Shown: in pieces, positions 45,872 to 54,719 of the stretch | Numbering within the stretch: the stretch's first letter is position 1 | Layout: the number at the start of each line of letters is the position of its first letter | From: Sporosarcina ureae | GTDB lineage: Bacteria; Bacillota; Bacilli; Bacillales_A; Planococcaceae | Assembly: GCF_002109325.1 (NCBI RefSeq) | Contig: NZ_CP015348.1 | Coordinates: 2,419,501-2,483,500, forward strand | Direction of reading: 5' to 3' | DNA: 64,000 bases | The notes under the pieces: model-generated | The model's database searches: none | What the model saw: only the letters and a program-made list of their open reading frames with translations | What the model was told of the DNA's origin: nothing | Position numbers and translations under genes: made by a program

Positions 45872-47160
45872 AAGAACCGAAAAAAGTAGGGCTGCGGGCG
45901 AAACTCGTTCTATTTATCGTGATTCTCGCAGTCATTACGTATACTACCAGTGCTGTATTCATTAACTGGGTACAGCCAACGTTCTTCCCGAATGTACAAC
46001 CGTTCATTTTTCAATTGCTAACATACGCGATGGGCGTCATGTGGTCAGGTATTTTAGCGGCCATGTTCAGTGTTATTTTGACCAAGCCATTGCAACGTTT
46101 GGAAACAGCCGCGATGAAAGTGGCGGACGGAAAAATCGGTACGGACATTCAATTGCCTAATTCTTCAGATGAAATCCATTCCGTCTCCAAAGCATTTCAG
46201 CAAGTGGTCGTTAATTTGCGTAATATTATTGAGCAAATTGAATCGAACTTTCAAGCAACTGCTCAATCAGTCGATGAATTGACTAAGGAGACAAGCGCTG
46301 CATCCGGTCAATCGGACGCCATCGCGCGCACGATCGGAGAAATCTCCAATGGTGCAGAACATACGTCAGAGGCGATTCGTGAAACCGTCCATGCGATTGA
46401 GGATATCCGGCAACTCGCGATGGAAATCAATAACCGAGCAGATCAATCTTCAGAGCAGTCTAAAATGATGTTGCGTGAATTGCATGCGACAACCGAGATC
46501 TTCCAATCCGTATTAGCGGGAATCCATCAAATGAGTAATCAAAGCGAACATTCATTGGAAACGATTCAAGTACTCGATGAAAATGCCCATAAAATCGGTG
46601 AAATCGTGGAACTCGTAGGCAACATAGCGGGTCAGACAAACTTACTCGCACTTAACGCCTCTATAGAAGCGGCGCGAGCAGGAGAACATGGTAAAGGCTT
46701 CGCTGTCGTCGCGGAAGAAGTACGCAACTTAGCCGATGAAAGCGCAAAAGCAGTGCAGATGATTTCGGGGCTTGTCCAAACGATCCAGGCAGACGTTAAA
46801 CGAGTAGTGTCTGAAATGCAAAAACAAGTAGAAACGGCATCTACTGAAGCCAAACGCGCAACAAAAACGAATGAAAATGTCGAGACCATGACCGACACAA
46901 TCCATACAATGGCGCAATTTGTAGAGGAAATCACTGATATCGTCGGCAATCAAATGCGGACAATCGAGCGCACAGCCAAGCAGTCAATGGAAGTAGCCTC
47001 AATCGCAGAGCATACCTCAGCGGGTGCGGAAGAAGTCCGCGCGGCTACGGACGAACAGGTAGCATCGATAGACCAAACGAAGACGAAGGCGTTGGAGTTG
47101 AAGGAGCAATCGGAAGAGCTGTACAAAGTCATCCGAAAGTTCGACCGCACGCCAGTTTAA
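45868..47160 (+). CDS. Methyl-accepting chemotaxis protein with short transmembrane head
   Basis: A 430-residue receptor. Two membrane segments (about 13-32 and 45-70) are separated by only about a dozen residues, so there is no sizeable extracellular sensor domain. A HAMP domain ([19 protein letters not shown]) and a long coiled-coil signalling domain follow, with the conserved hairpin tip [45 protein letters not shown]. It overlaps ywlE by four bases. B. subtilis has no such gene between ywlE and ywlF, so it looks like a lineage-specific insertion in the block. The ligand is unknown; it may sense membrane or cytoplasmic state. Confidence 0.93.
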   Translation: MKEPKKVGLRAKLVLFIVILAVITYTTSAVFINWVQPTFFPNVQPFIFQLLTYAMGVMWSGILAAMFSVILTKPLQRLETAAMKVADGKIGTDIQLPNSSDEIHSVSKAFQQVVVNLRNIIEQIESNFQATAQSVDELTKETSAASGQSDAIARTIGEISNGAEHTSEAIRETVHAIEDIRQLAMEINNRADQSSEQSKMMLRELHATTEIFQSVLAGIHQMSNQSEHSLETIQVLDENAHKIGEIVELVGNIAGQTNLLALNASIEAARAGEHGKGFAVVAEEVRNLADESAKAVQMISGLVQTIQADVKRVVSEMQKQVETASTEAKRATKTNENVETMTDTIHTMAQFVEEITDIVGNQMRTIERTAKQSMEVASIAEHTSAGAEEVRAATDEQVASIDQTKTKALELKEQSEELYKVIRKFDRTPV

Positions 47161-47165
47161 TAAGC

Positions 47166-47208
47166 AAAGACGATCCAGGGGCATTTCGTGCTCGGGATCG
47201 TCTTTTTT
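47166..47208 (+). terminator. Terminator after the chemotaxis receptor gene
   Basis: AGACGATCC (47168-47176) pairs with GGATCGTCT (47195-47203), with flanking A/T pairs and a six-T run. Confidence 0.92.
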
Positions 47209-47245
47209 AATGTACGGGTAGAGAGTTTGTTTTAAGATTCTTTGC

Positions 47246-47573
47246 AGTGGGGCGATCATTGGCCCCACTTCGGCGGTGGTGGATGGCTTCCGCAATGAGC
47301 CAGACAGGAAGTACGCCTGGCTGTCTCATTACTACGCCTACCACTGGCAGCCGCCTTCGTTAGATAGGGTGTGAGGCAGTTCAGATTCTTCTTTTGCAAG
47401 GATAGGAACTAGTACTACCCAGTCACTGATTTTATCTACTATAAACCACAACCTGACTTGGTAAGCACTTAGTAGCGCAGGCACAACTGCGGGGTAGGCC
47501 GTGGCCATGAGACAGCTAGCAGCCCCACCGCTAGTTGGCTCATGGCTGGAGGCAATCCCCCACGTGCCTGCGC
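47246..47573. repeat. Intergenic element with large nested inverted repeats
   Basis: Two structured blocks flank about 120 AT-rich bases. Block 1 has AGTGGGGC/GCCCCACT (47246-47253, 47262-47269) and a long imperfect stem AATGAGCCAGACAGG / CCTGGCTGTCTCATT. Block 2 is nested: outer GCGCAGGCAC (47475-47484) / GTGCCTGCGC (47564-47573), inner GCCATGAG (47504-47511) / CTCATGGC (47539-47546) extended to CTAGC/GCTAG. No credible gene is present. It differs from the type A and B families. It may be a mobile or RNA-coding element. Confidence 0.65.
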
Positions 47574-47818
47574 GAGTCCAAAGCATGACCCTCACTACTT
47601 TCCATGAACAAGCCAATATCGAGCAACGACCCTAACCCACAAAAACACCGCTAAAAAGACGTACGATACATTAACTTTATTCATATAACATTCGTCTTTA
47701 TGACAAAACTTCAACGTTTCAAAATGAAAAATTCATAAAAAGTACAGTAAAACCGATGATTTTTTTATCGAACAATGATAGAATAAGCGATAAGTAAAAA
47801 TAGAAATGAGGGTGCGCA

Positions 47819-48259
47819 GTGAAAGTTGCAATTTCTTCAGACCACGGAGGCAACAATCTCCGAAAAGAGATCACCAATCTATTAACCGAACTCGACATAG
47901 AATATATCGACTACGGGCCGGACGCCGACACTTCCGTCGACTATCCAGACTATGCAGTACCAGTAGCAAATGACGTCGTAGCGGGGAAAGTAGACCGCGG
48001 CATCTTGATTTGTGGCACAGGTATCGGTATGTCCATTTCCGCCAATAAAGTCAAAGGCATCCGTTGCGCGCTCGTTCATGATGTATTCAGCGCAAAAGCA
48101 ACACGCGGACATAACGACTCCAACATCTTAGCAATGGGAGAACGCGTAATTGGACCAGGGCTAGCACGAGAAATCGTTAGCACTTGGCTTGAAACCGAAT
48201 TTGAAGGCGGCCGTCACGAACGTCGTATAAATAAAATGATGGAACTTGAAAAGAACTAA
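47819..48259 (+). CDS. rpiB: Ribose-5-phosphate isomerase B
   Basis: It interconverts ribose-5-phosphate and ribulose-5-phosphate (RpiB/LacAB family), 146 residues. Motifs are MKVAISSDHGGNNLRKEI, DYPDYAVPVA, the catalytic Cys loop GILICGTGIGMSISANKVKGIRCALVHD and RGHNDSNILAMGERV. It corresponds to B. subtilis ywlF. The start is GTG 47819 after GAGGGTG. Plus-strand codons here are C-rich, as in other coding ends near repeats. Confidence 0.96.
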   Translation: MKVAISSDHGGNNLRKEITNLLTELDIEYIDYGPDADTSVDYPDYAVPVANDVVAGKVDRGILICGTGIGMSISANKVKGIRCALVHDVFSAKATRGHNDSNILAMGERVIGPGLAREIVSTWLETEFEGGRHERRINKMMELEKN

Positions 48260-48277
48260 CGAAAGCAGGTGGAACAA

Positions 48278-48823
48278 GTGGATGCCATTCAATTATGGAA
48301 ACTGCAACTAGAACAAGCATTGACCGAATTTGCTGAACAAGCACCACCTGCCGAAGAGACGATTTTCGTCGTCGGCTGTTCTACTTCTGAAGTAGCAGGT
48401 GCACGGATCGGCACGAACGGTGCACTTGAAATAGGAGAGGCATTATTCGCACCGCTTCAGGCGTTTGCGGATAAATACAATGTGCATTTAGCTTTCCAAG
48501 GTTGCGAGCACATTAACCGTGCCATTACTTTGGAACGCAAGACGGCACAGCAATTTCATTTGGAACCTGTATCCGTCGTGCCTGTCTTTAAAGCGGGGGG
48601 CTCTATGTCCACCTATGCGTACAAGCAATTCAGCGATCCTGTCGTAGTGGAATCTGTACAGGCAAATGCCGGTATCGACATCGGACAAACGTTAATTGGC
48701 ATGCAAATGAAGCCGGTTGTAGTACCAATCCGAACATCCATTAACAAAATCGGTGAAGCTGTCATCACACTCGCGACAACTCGTCCAAAATTAATTGGCG
48801 GAAGTCGTGCTAAATACGAATAA
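48278..48823 (+). CDS. ywlG: TIGR01440 family protein (YwlG)
   Basis: A protein of about 181 residues of the YwlG (TIGR01440/DUF436) family, function unknown. It contains VVGCSTSEVAGARIGTNGALEIGEALF, FQGCEHINRAITLERKTA and GGSMSTYAYKQF. The two Gly-Cys segments suggest a ligand or metal site. GTG 48278 has the better ribosome-binding site (AGGTGG six bases before); GTG 48269 is in frame nine bases earlier. It stands between rpiB and glyA as in B. subtilis. Confidence 0.88.
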   Translation: MDAIQLWKLQLEQALTEFAEQAPPAEETIFVVGCSTSEVAGARIGTNGALEIGEALFAPLQAFADKYNVHLAFQGCEHINRAITLERKTAQQFHLEPVSVVPVFKAGGSMSTYAYKQFSDPVVVESVQANAGIDIGQTLIGMQMKPVVVPIRTSINKIGEAVITLATTRPKLIGGSRAKYE

Positions 48824-48877
48824 ACCGTGTACAATACAAGAAAATATAAAACTATCAGAAAAAGGGGATACTATCCA

Positions 48878-50131
48878 ATGGACTTAAGCAATGTACAACG
48901 CGATGATGCAGCAGTATATGAGGCAATCATGGCTGAAAAAAACCGTCAGAACTCGAACATCGAACTAATCGCATCTGAAAACTTCGTTACGGAAGCGGTA
49001 ATGGAAGCGCAAGGATCTTACTTGACGAATAAATATGCTGAAGGATATCCAGGCAAGCGTTACTACGGTGGATGTGAGCATGTTGACGTTGTTGAAAACA
49101 TCGCACGCGACCGCGTTAAAGAAATCTTCGGCGCAGCATATGCAAACGTACAGCCACACTCCGGTGCACAAGCAAACATGGCTGTTTACTTTACAGCACT
49201 TGAGCCTGGCGATACAGTTCTTGGGATGAACCTTTCTCACGGCGGTCACTTAACACACGGTTCACCAGTAAACTTCTCCGGAAAGCTTTATAATTTTGTA
49301 GATTACGGTGTAACAAAAGAAGAAGAAGTCATCGACTATGAAGATGTTCGTCAAAAGGCGCTTGAGCACAAGCCGAAAATGATCGTTGCAGGTGCAAGTG
49401 CATACCCACGTGCAATCGACTTCGCAAAATTCCGTGAAATTGCGGATGAAGTTGGCGCATATTTGATGGTAGATATGGCACACATCGCTGGACTAGTAGC
49501 AGTAGGCGAGCATCAAAATCCAGTTCCACACGCACACTTCGTGACATCCACAACGCATAAAACATTGCGTGGACCACGTGGCGGTATCATTCTATTGAAT
49601 GAAGAAACAGCTGAAGAATTCGGTAAGAAAATTGATAAAACAGTATTCCCAGGCGTTCAAGGTGGACCATTGATGCACGTAATCGCTGCAAAAGCGGTAG
49701 CATTCAAAGAAGTATTGGATCCTTCATTCAAAGCGTACGCGCAACAAGTAAAGAAAAACGCTGTAGCATTGGCTGAAAAACTTCAAGCAGAAGGTATTGA
49801 TGTAGTTTCAGGCGGTACGGACAACCACATCGTACTTGTGAAGCTGAAATCACTTGAACTAACAGGTAAAGTAGCAGAGCACGTATTGGATGAAGTCGGT
49901 ATCACAGTAAACAAGAACACTGTACCGTTCGACACAGAAGGACCATTCATTACATCTGGTATCCGTATCGGTACACCTGCAGTTACAACACGCGGTTTCG
50001 TTGAAGAAGACATGGTAGAAGTGGGACGCATCATCGCAGACTTATTGAAAAACCACGAAGACCAGTCAGCAAAAGACGAAGCACGTAAAGCAATCACAGC
50101 TCTAACAGATCAGCATCCTCTATATAAGTAA
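48878..50131 (+). CDS. glyA: Serine hydroxymethyltransferase
   Basis: A PLP enzyme converting serine and tetrahydrofolate to glycine and methylene-tetrahydrofolate, 417 residues. Motifs are [61 protein letters not shown] and the PLP-lysine region [18 protein letters not shown] 48878 is preceded by AAAGGGG; an in-frame codon at 48827 lacks homology. It ends at a clear terminator. Confidence 0.98.
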   Translation: MDLSNVQRDDAAVYEAIMAEKNRQNSNIELIASENFVTEAVMEAQGSYLTNKYAEGYPGKRYYGGCEHVDVVENIARDRVKEIFGAAYANVQPHSGAQANMAVYFTALEPGDTVLGMNLSHGGHLTHGSPVNFSGKLYNFVDYGVTKEEEVIDYEDVRQKALEHKPKMIVAGASAYPRAIDFAKFREIADEVGAYLMVDMAHIAGLVAVGEHQNPVPHAHFVTSTTHKTLRGPRGGIILLNEETAEEFGKKIDKTVFPGVQGGPLMHVIAAKAVAFKEVLDPSFKAYAQQVKKNAVALAEKLQAEGIDVVSGGTDNHIVLVKLKSLELTGKVAEHVLDEVGITVNKNTVPFDTEGPFITSGIRIGTPAVTTRGFVEEDMVEVGRIIADLLKNHEDQSAKDEARKAITALTDQHPLYK

Positions 50132-50138
50132 GAAATGT

Positions 50139-50167
50139 AGCGCCTGGCATTGTGTCAGGCGCTTTTT
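50139..50167 (+). terminator. glyA terminator
   Basis: AGCGCCTG (50139-50146) pairs with CAGGCGCT (50156-50163); five T follow. Confidence 0.92.
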
Positions 50168-50189
50168 AGTGTGGTGTTCTAGAGTGTAT

Positions 50190-50320
50190 GAGCGGATAAA
50201 GGGGAGAATAGAGCGGATAAAAGTCATGATAGAGCATTCAGGGTTCTCCATAGAGCGGATCACGTGCCATATAGAGCGTTCAACGGTCGTGATAGAGCGC
50301 TAAATCGCATACATTGAGCA
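50190..50320. repeat. Array 5 of 21-bp repeats (7 units, opposite orientation)
   Basis: The reverse complement of the octamer, ATAGAGCG, recurs with GAGCG at 50190, 50211, 50232, 50253, 50274, 50295 and 50316, all exactly 21 apart (50232 and 50316 read GAGCA). This is the only array in the window oriented on the minus strand. It fills the gap between the glyA terminator and the upp promoter. Confidence 0.9.
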
Positions 50321-50421
50321 TATGTCTGAATATCTAAATACTCGCAACCTTTGCTGAACTAACCTTAATCTATTTCGTTCGAACAAATCACACATGTTCA
50401 CTGCGCCTATCGCAAAGTTTC

Positions 50422-50430
50422 TGTTATAAT
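50422..50430 (+). promoter_or_regulatory. Extended -10 promoter of upp
   Basis: TGTTATAAT (50422-50430) is an extended -10 element with no good -35 in front; it stands 31 bases before the upp start. Confidence 0.5.
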
Positions 50431-50461
50431 GTACAAGATATTCCGAAAAGGAGCGATATAA

Positions 50462-51091
50462 ATGGGAAAAGTACATGTATTTGATCATCCATTAATTCAG
50501 CACAAATTAACGTTTATACGAAAGGCAGATACAGGCACGAAAGAATTCCGTGAACTAGTGAACGAACTAGCGACACTTATGGCGTTTGAGATTACACGTG
50601 ATCTACCAACACAAGAAATCACGATCCAAACACCCGTCTGTGAAGCGAAATCACGCATTTTAGCAGGGAAGAAATTAGGTATAGTTCCAATCTTGCGCGC
50701 GGGAATTGGTATGGTAGACGGAATCATCGATCTAATCCCTGCTGCAAAAGTGGGGCACGTTGGATTATTCCGCGACCCAGAAACACTAAAACCTGTTGAA
50801 TACTTTGTAAAGTTACCATCTGACGTATCCGAGCGCGAATTCATCGTAGTGGATCCGATGCTTGCGACAGGCGGCACAGCAGTCGAGGCAATCAATTCAA
50901 TGAAAAAACGTGGTGCAGTGAACATTAAGTTCATGTGCTTGGTCGCGGCTCCAGAAGGCGTGGAAGTATTAACAAAAGCACACCCCGATGTAGATGTATA
51001 CATCGCAGCGCTAGACGAAAAGCTTGATGAACATGGCTACATTGTACCGGGTCTAGGTGACGCGGGTGACCGTTTATTCGGCACGAAATAA
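50462..51091 (+). CDS. upp: Uracil phosphoribosyltransferase
   Basis: A pyrimidine-salvage enzyme making UMP from uracil and PRPP, 209 residues. It starts [21 protein letters not shown] and has [14 protein letters not shown], the PRPP-binding [12 protein letters not shown] and the uracil site [17 protein letters not shown] at the C-terminus. The Shine-Dalgarno AAAGGAGCG precedes ATG 50462. The wecB gene begins 15 bases after its stop, so they are probably co-transcribed. Confidence 0.98.
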   Translation: MGKVHVFDHPLIQHKLTFIRKADTGTKEFRELVNELATLMAFEITRDLPTQEITIQTPVCEAKSRILAGKKLGIVPILRAGIGMVDGIIDLIPAAKVGHVGLFRDPETLKPVEYFVKLPSDVSEREFIVVDPMLATGGTAVEAINSMKKRGAVNIKFMCLVAAPEGVEVLTKAHPDVDVYIAALDEKLDEHGYIVPGLGDAGDRLFGTK

Positions 51092-51106
51092 TGGAGGGAT
51101 CATTCA

Positions 51107-52225
51107 TTGACTAAGAAATGGAAAGTGATGACCATTTTCGGTACGAGACCGGAAGCTATTAAAATGGCACCACTTGTATTGGAACTTGAAAAGCATCCAG
51201 AGCAAATCGAGTCAATTGTTACCGTCACAGCTCAGCATCGTCAAATGCTTGACCAAGTGCTGGAAACATTCAATATCACACCAGACTATGATTTAAATAT
51301 TATGAAAGACCGACAGACACTGATCGATGTGGCTACGCGCGGTCTTGAAGGTCTGGATAAAGTAATGAAAGAAGCGCAACCGGACATCGTGCTCGTTCAC
51401 GGCGATACATCCACGACGTTCATTGGTAGTCTGGCTGCATTCTATAATCAAATTTCAGTAGGACACGTCGAAGCGGGACTACGTACGTGGAATAAATATT
51501 CTCCGTACCCTGAAGAAATGAATCGCCAACTGACAGGTGTCATTGCGGATCTTCATTTTTCACCAACGGAAAGATCAGCACAAAACCTGATCGACGAAGG
51601 GAAAAACAAAGAACGTATCTACGTCACGGGCAATACTGCCATCGATGCATTGCAAACTACGGTAGACCCTGATTACCATCATCCGATTTTCGATACTCTC
51701 GGTGATGATCGCTTAGTACTGTTGACAGCACACCGCCGCGAAAACCTCGGCGAACCGATGCGCAACATGTTCCGTGCGATCAACCGTCTGCTCGACAAAC
51801 ACGATGACATCCAGGTAATCTACCCTGTCCACATGAATCCGGCAGTACGTGAAGTGGCGGATGAGTTGCTCGGTAACAACGACCGCGTGCATCTAATCGA
51901 ACCGTTAGAAGTATTGGATTTCCATAACTTTGCGGCGCGTTCGCATATTATCCTGACAGACTCAGGCGGCATTCAAGAAGAAGCACCATCTCTCGGAAAG
52001 CCAGTTATCGTCTTGCGAGACACGACCGAACGCCCAGAAGGTATCGATGCAGGAACGCTGCGCTTGGCTGGAACTGAAGAAGAAAGCATCTTCAAACTTT
52101 CCGACGCACTCCTGTCCGACTACGCAGAGTACGAAAAAATGTCCAAGGCCCACAACCCATATGGTGACGGCCACGCCTCCAAGCGTATTGTAGGATGCCT
52201 ACTCGAGTATTTATCTTCACTATAA
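51107..52225 (+). CDS. wecB: UDP-N-acetylglucosamine 2-epimerase (non-hydrolysing)
   Basis: It interconverts UDP-GlcNAc and UDP-ManNAc for teichoic acid or other surface polymers, 372 residues. It starts KWKVMTIFGTRPEAIKMAPLVLELE and has VHGDTSTTFIGSLAAFY, GHVEAGLRTWNKYSPYPEEMNRQLTG, LLTAHRRENLG and DSGGIQEEAPSLGKPVIVLRDTTERPEG. B. subtilis has mnaA/yvyH in the same position after upp. The start is TTG 51107 after GGAGGG. Confidence 0.96.
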   Translation: MTKKWKVMTIFGTRPEAIKMAPLVLELEKHPEQIESIVTVTAQHRQMLDQVLETFNITPDYDLNIMKDRQTLIDVATRGLEGLDKVMKEAQPDIVLVHGDTSTTFIGSLAAFYNQISVGHVEAGLRTWNKYSPYPEEMNRQLTGVIADLHFSPTERSAQNLIDEGKNKERIYVTGNTAIDALQTTVDPDYHHPIFDTLGDDRLVLLTAHRRENLGEPMRNMFRAINRLLDKHDDIQVIYPVHMNPAVREVADELLGNNDRVHLIEPLEVLDFHNFAARSHIILTDSGGIQEEAPSLGKPVIVLRDTTERPEGIDAGTLRLAGTEEESIFKLSDALLSDYAEYEKMSKAHNPYGDGHASKRIVGCLLEYLSSL

Positions 52226-52231
52226 GAACCC

Positions 52232-52262
52232 AAAACAGCAGAGAACCTTCTGCTGTTTTTTT
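52232..52262 (+). terminator. wecB terminator
   Basis: AAAACAGCAGA (52232-52242) pairs with TCTGCTGTTTT (52249-52259), followed by more T. Confidence 0.92.
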
Positions 52263-52350
52263 CTATAGTAAGAGTTAGTAGAAGGGGGGGAAGTTATTTA
52301 AGTTCAAAAGCAAATGCATGGGAATAGTAATTGAATATGTGTGCATGAAG

Positions 52351-52433
52351 GGATGGAAGCTCCAGTTGGCGGACGCTTTCCCATGGGCTCTCTTTTGGTT
52401 GTCTCTCCTTTCGAGCTGATCCATCGGGAGCAT
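52351..52433. repeat. Type B element, left half (interrupted by IS110)
   Basis: It begins with the type B outer arm GGATGGAAGC and continues CTCCAGTTGGCGGACGCTTTCC, TTTTGGTTGTC, TCGAGCTGATCCATCGGGA, then stops matching the 29115 copy. The other outer arm GCTTCCATCC is found only at 54205-54214, so the element is split by about 1.75 kb containing a transposase gene. Confidence 0.85.
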
Positions 52434-52542
52434 TCCTGTTTGGTTAGTGGAACCCTATTGAAATAGAAAAGTCCCCTTGGTATGATTCGGGGTGTCAAGG
52501 CGTCGACGGCTTGACCCCTAATTATAACCCAGGAGGACTCAC

Positions 52543-53820
52543 ATGAATTCTAAAGAAAATACTAAAATTAATCAAGTCACAGAACAAACATTAGTGATAG
52601 GTATCGACATTGCTAAACATAATCATTACGCAACCTTTGTCGATGAACGTGGACGTGTTTTGAAAAAAGCATTTCTCGTTAAACAGACGCGTAAAGGGTT
52701 TGAACAGTTCTATCAAGAAATACTAGAGGGTATGAAAGAATTCGATAAATCGCATGTGATAGTGGGCGTGGAGCCTACAGGACATTACTGGTTGAATTTA
52801 GCATATTTCCTAGAGGACTACGGTATACCACTGGTCGTTATCAATCCGATGCATGTGAAGAAAGTTAAGGAATTAGATGATAATCTGCAAACCAAAAACG
52901 ATAAGAAAGACGCTCTGACGATCGCACGGCTAATGAAAGATGGTCGTTTCTCATATCCGAAGCTTCTTCGGGATCAAGCAGCAAATATTCGTTCCTGTTT
53001 CACGCTTGAGCAAACTTTAATAGACGACCGCACCATTCTGAAAAACAGAATTCATCGATGGGTAGATAAATACTTCCCTGAGCTATTCGAGGTATTCTCA
53101 GATTTTGGAGCCATGGTTCTAGGTGTGTTGGAGACAACCCCGTTGCCTGCAGAGCTGGTCAATATGACAACAGCTGATTTAGCGGATCAATGCGCGAAAG
53201 CGAGTCAGATGAAGCAAAGGCGACCCAAAATAGCAGCTAAAGTCATTGAGGTAGCTCAGACATCCATTGGCATCACCGTGGCTCCTTGGGGAGCTAAACG
53301 AGAGATACAATGTCTCATTCGCCAATACCGTCTACTCGAGGAAGAACTTGCGATGATTGAAGAGGAAATACAATCCTTAATTGTCCAAACGGCTGATTAT
53401 GAATATCTCGCTTCATTTCCGGGAATTTCCCGTAGAACTATTTCCGGTCTCTTAGCGGAGATTGGAAGTTTTACTGACTTTGAAAGTCCACGCCAATTAA
53501 TTAAATTAGCGGGACTTACGTTACATGAGAATTCCTCTGGTAAACATAAGGGAATGAAGAAGATATCAAAACGAGGACGAAGACGATTACGGGCTATTTT
53601 ATTCAGAGCAATGCATCCAATCCTTAGAAACAACCCTGCCTTTATGAAGCTTCATCAGTATTATACGCAACGACCTCAAAATCCCCTTCGTAAGAAGGAG
53701 TCGATGGTCGTGTTATGTAGCAAATTACTAAAGGTTCTTCATGCCATGTGTACAAAAAAGCGGAAATTTGATGGTGAGCAAATGCTTGCGGACCTTCACT
53801 GTTTACAATTAGTAGCATGA
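52543..53820 (+). CDS. IS110 family transposase (DEDD-type recombinase)
   Basis: A transposase of 425 residues. The N-terminal RuvC-like DEDD domain shows D in VIGIDIAKHNHYA, E in VGVEPTGHYW and the D..D pair in KNDKKDALTIARL. After a coiled-coil middle, the C-terminal Transposase_20 domain has YLASFPGISRRTISGLLAEIG, KLAGLTLHENSSGKHKG (catalytic Ser region) and KRGRRRLRAILF. IS110 enzymes work with an element-encoded bridge RNA that pairs with target and donor DNA. The frame is full length and intact, so the element may be active. The Shine-Dalgarno AGGAGG precedes ATG 52543. Confidence 0.96.
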   Translation: MNSKENTKINQVTEQTLVIGIDIAKHNHYATFVDERGRVLKKAFLVKQTRKGFEQFYQEILEGMKEFDKSHVIVGVEPTGHYWLNLAYFLEDYGIPLVVINPMHVKKVKELDDNLQTKNDKKDALTIARLMKDGRFSYPKLLRDQAANIRSCFTLEQTLIDDRTILKNRIHRWVDKYFPELFEVFSDFGAMVLGVLETTPLPAELVNMTTADLADQCAKASQMKQRRPKIAAKVIEVAQTSIGITVAPWGAKREIQCLIRQYRLLEEELAMIEEEIQSLIVQTADYEYLASFPGISRRTISGLLAEIGSFTDFESPRQLIKLAGLTLHENSSGKHKGMKKISKRGRRRLRAILFRAMHPILRNNPAFMKLHQYYTQRPQNPLRKKESMVVLCSKLLKVLHAMCTKKRKFDGEQMLADLHCLQLVA

Positions 53821-53848
53821 GGTTGGCATTCTGAAACTTCTATTCATG

Positions 53849-53990
53849 ACACGGAGAAGCTGGCACCAGCGGCGTACATTAGGCCTCGAGCCTCATCGGG
53901 AGCATCTCGCCGGCCTCCAACTTATGATAGACCGAACGAAGGAATGTCAGCGCATGACGCTAAGAGATGTGGGAGGGTTCGTCATCATAA
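53849..53990 (+). ncRNA. Candidate bridge RNA of the IS110 element
   Basis: Non-coding sequence after the transposase gene can form two stem-loops. The first has GGCC and CGAG (53882-53890) paired with CTCG and GGCC (53906-53915), leaving a 15-base loop (53891-53905). The loop contains CATCGGGAGCAT, identical to the 12 bases at the left edge of the insertion (52422-52433). The second has CGAAC/GTTCG arms around an AGCG/CGCT inner pair (about 53933-53982). A guide loop matching the target is what a bridge RNA should have; in the IS1111 subgroup the RNA lies downstream of the gene, as here. Ends are approximate. Confidence 0.5.
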
Positions 53991-54189
53991 GGTACTTGGA
54001 GATCCATAGTGCATGCCATATTAAATTAACAGTTTCTGTAACTGGTAGCGCAGCGTTATCCTTTACTTACAGTATCTACAAAAGTATGTACTTTCAGGTA
54101 GACGATTCTCTTTACTAGTCATATAAATTCTTTTTGGGTCAATAGAATAATGCGACAAGCCTTGTCATCATCACCTTTTCAAGAGGGAG

Positions 54190-54214
54190 TCGCCGCCAAC
54201 TTCCGCTTCCATCC
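54190..54214. repeat. Type B element, right end (after IS110)
   Basis: TCGCCGCCAACTTCCGCTTCC resumes the sequence seen at 29285-29309 and closes with the outer arm GCTTCCATCC (54205-54214). Confidence 0.8.
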
Positions 54215-54369
54215 TACGTTGATAGTGGAAGTACTTAGATCACTCATTGTAGGTAGTATTTGAATTATTGTTTTGTCTTAACTTCTTTAGATACAAGTAC
54301 TGAAGTTCAAAAAACCATTACAACACTTATTTCAATGCACAACAAAAAGTGTAACCTACTCACATTGCA
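54215..54369. repeat. AT-rich linker, second copy of the composite repeat
   Basis: Homologous along its length to 29310-29466 (for example ACTTAGATCACTCATTGTAG, CTTAACTTCTTTAGATACAA, AACAAAAAGTGTAACCTACT). It again connects a type B with a type A palindrome. Confidence 0.8.
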
Positions 54370-54498
54370 GGGATTGGCGCGTAGGAGGGGCGACTCTGGG
54401 AGGATCAGCCCGATCAGGTAAGACAACTAAGAGAGCGCAGCGAACAGTTGGCTTACCGCGGGCCCTCCAGAAAGCGTCCCCTCCGAAGCGCAAATCCC
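54370..54498. repeat. Palindromic intergenic element, type A
   Basis: Outer GGGATT (54370-54375) / AATCCC (54493-54498); inner GGAGGGGCGACTC with AAAGCGTCCCCTCC; signature GGGAGGATCAG and CCCTCCAGAAAGCGTCCCC. The centre carries extra sequence (about 54405-54455) absent from other copies. Confidence 0.85.
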
Positions 54499-54690
54499 CA
54501 CCCCAACACTCTGCCAACTTTCAAATTAAGTAACCCAATGTAATCCAAACTATTTAAACATTAAATCTTTAAACAAATAACAAGCAAATCCATACCAAAA
54601 GTCCTTCAAAACCTTTATACAAAGCCTTCAAACAAATATGTCGAATGTTTGACAAAGAGAACACATTGTGAATTTATTCACTAGAATCAA

Positions 54691-54719
54691 TTGACATCAA
54701 AAAGCCCCTATTGTATGCT
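54691..54719 (+). promoter_or_regulatory. Promoter of the atp operon
   Basis: A consensus TTGACA (54691-54696), 17-base spacer, TATGCT (54714-54719). It is the only good promoter seen before atpI and implies a leader of about 290 bases. Confidence 0.75.

Larger units (their letters stand above)
52434..54189 (+). mobile_element. IS110-family insertion sequence inside a type B repeat
   Basis: The segment between the two halves of a type B element carries one IS110-type transposase gene, about 110 bases of non-coding sequence before it and about 370 after it. There are no obvious terminal inverted repeats, as usual for IS110; a short inverted match CTATTGA (52455-52461) / TCAATAG (54139-54145) could be the subterminal repeat of the IS1111 subgroup. 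A hairpin GGGGT..TCAAG / CTTGACCCC lies at about 52490-52519. The exact ends are estimated from where the flanking repeat resumes and may be off by tens of bases. Confidence 0.8.

Noticed and set aside
47338-47616. 92-residue frame on the minus strand upstream of rpiB
   Set aside because: It lies across the long inverted repeats. Composition and lack of a start signal suggest it is not translated.
53846-54118. 90-residue frame after the IS110 transposase
   Set aside because: No ribosome-binding site or homology. It overlaps the predicted bridge-RNA stem-loops and the IS right end.
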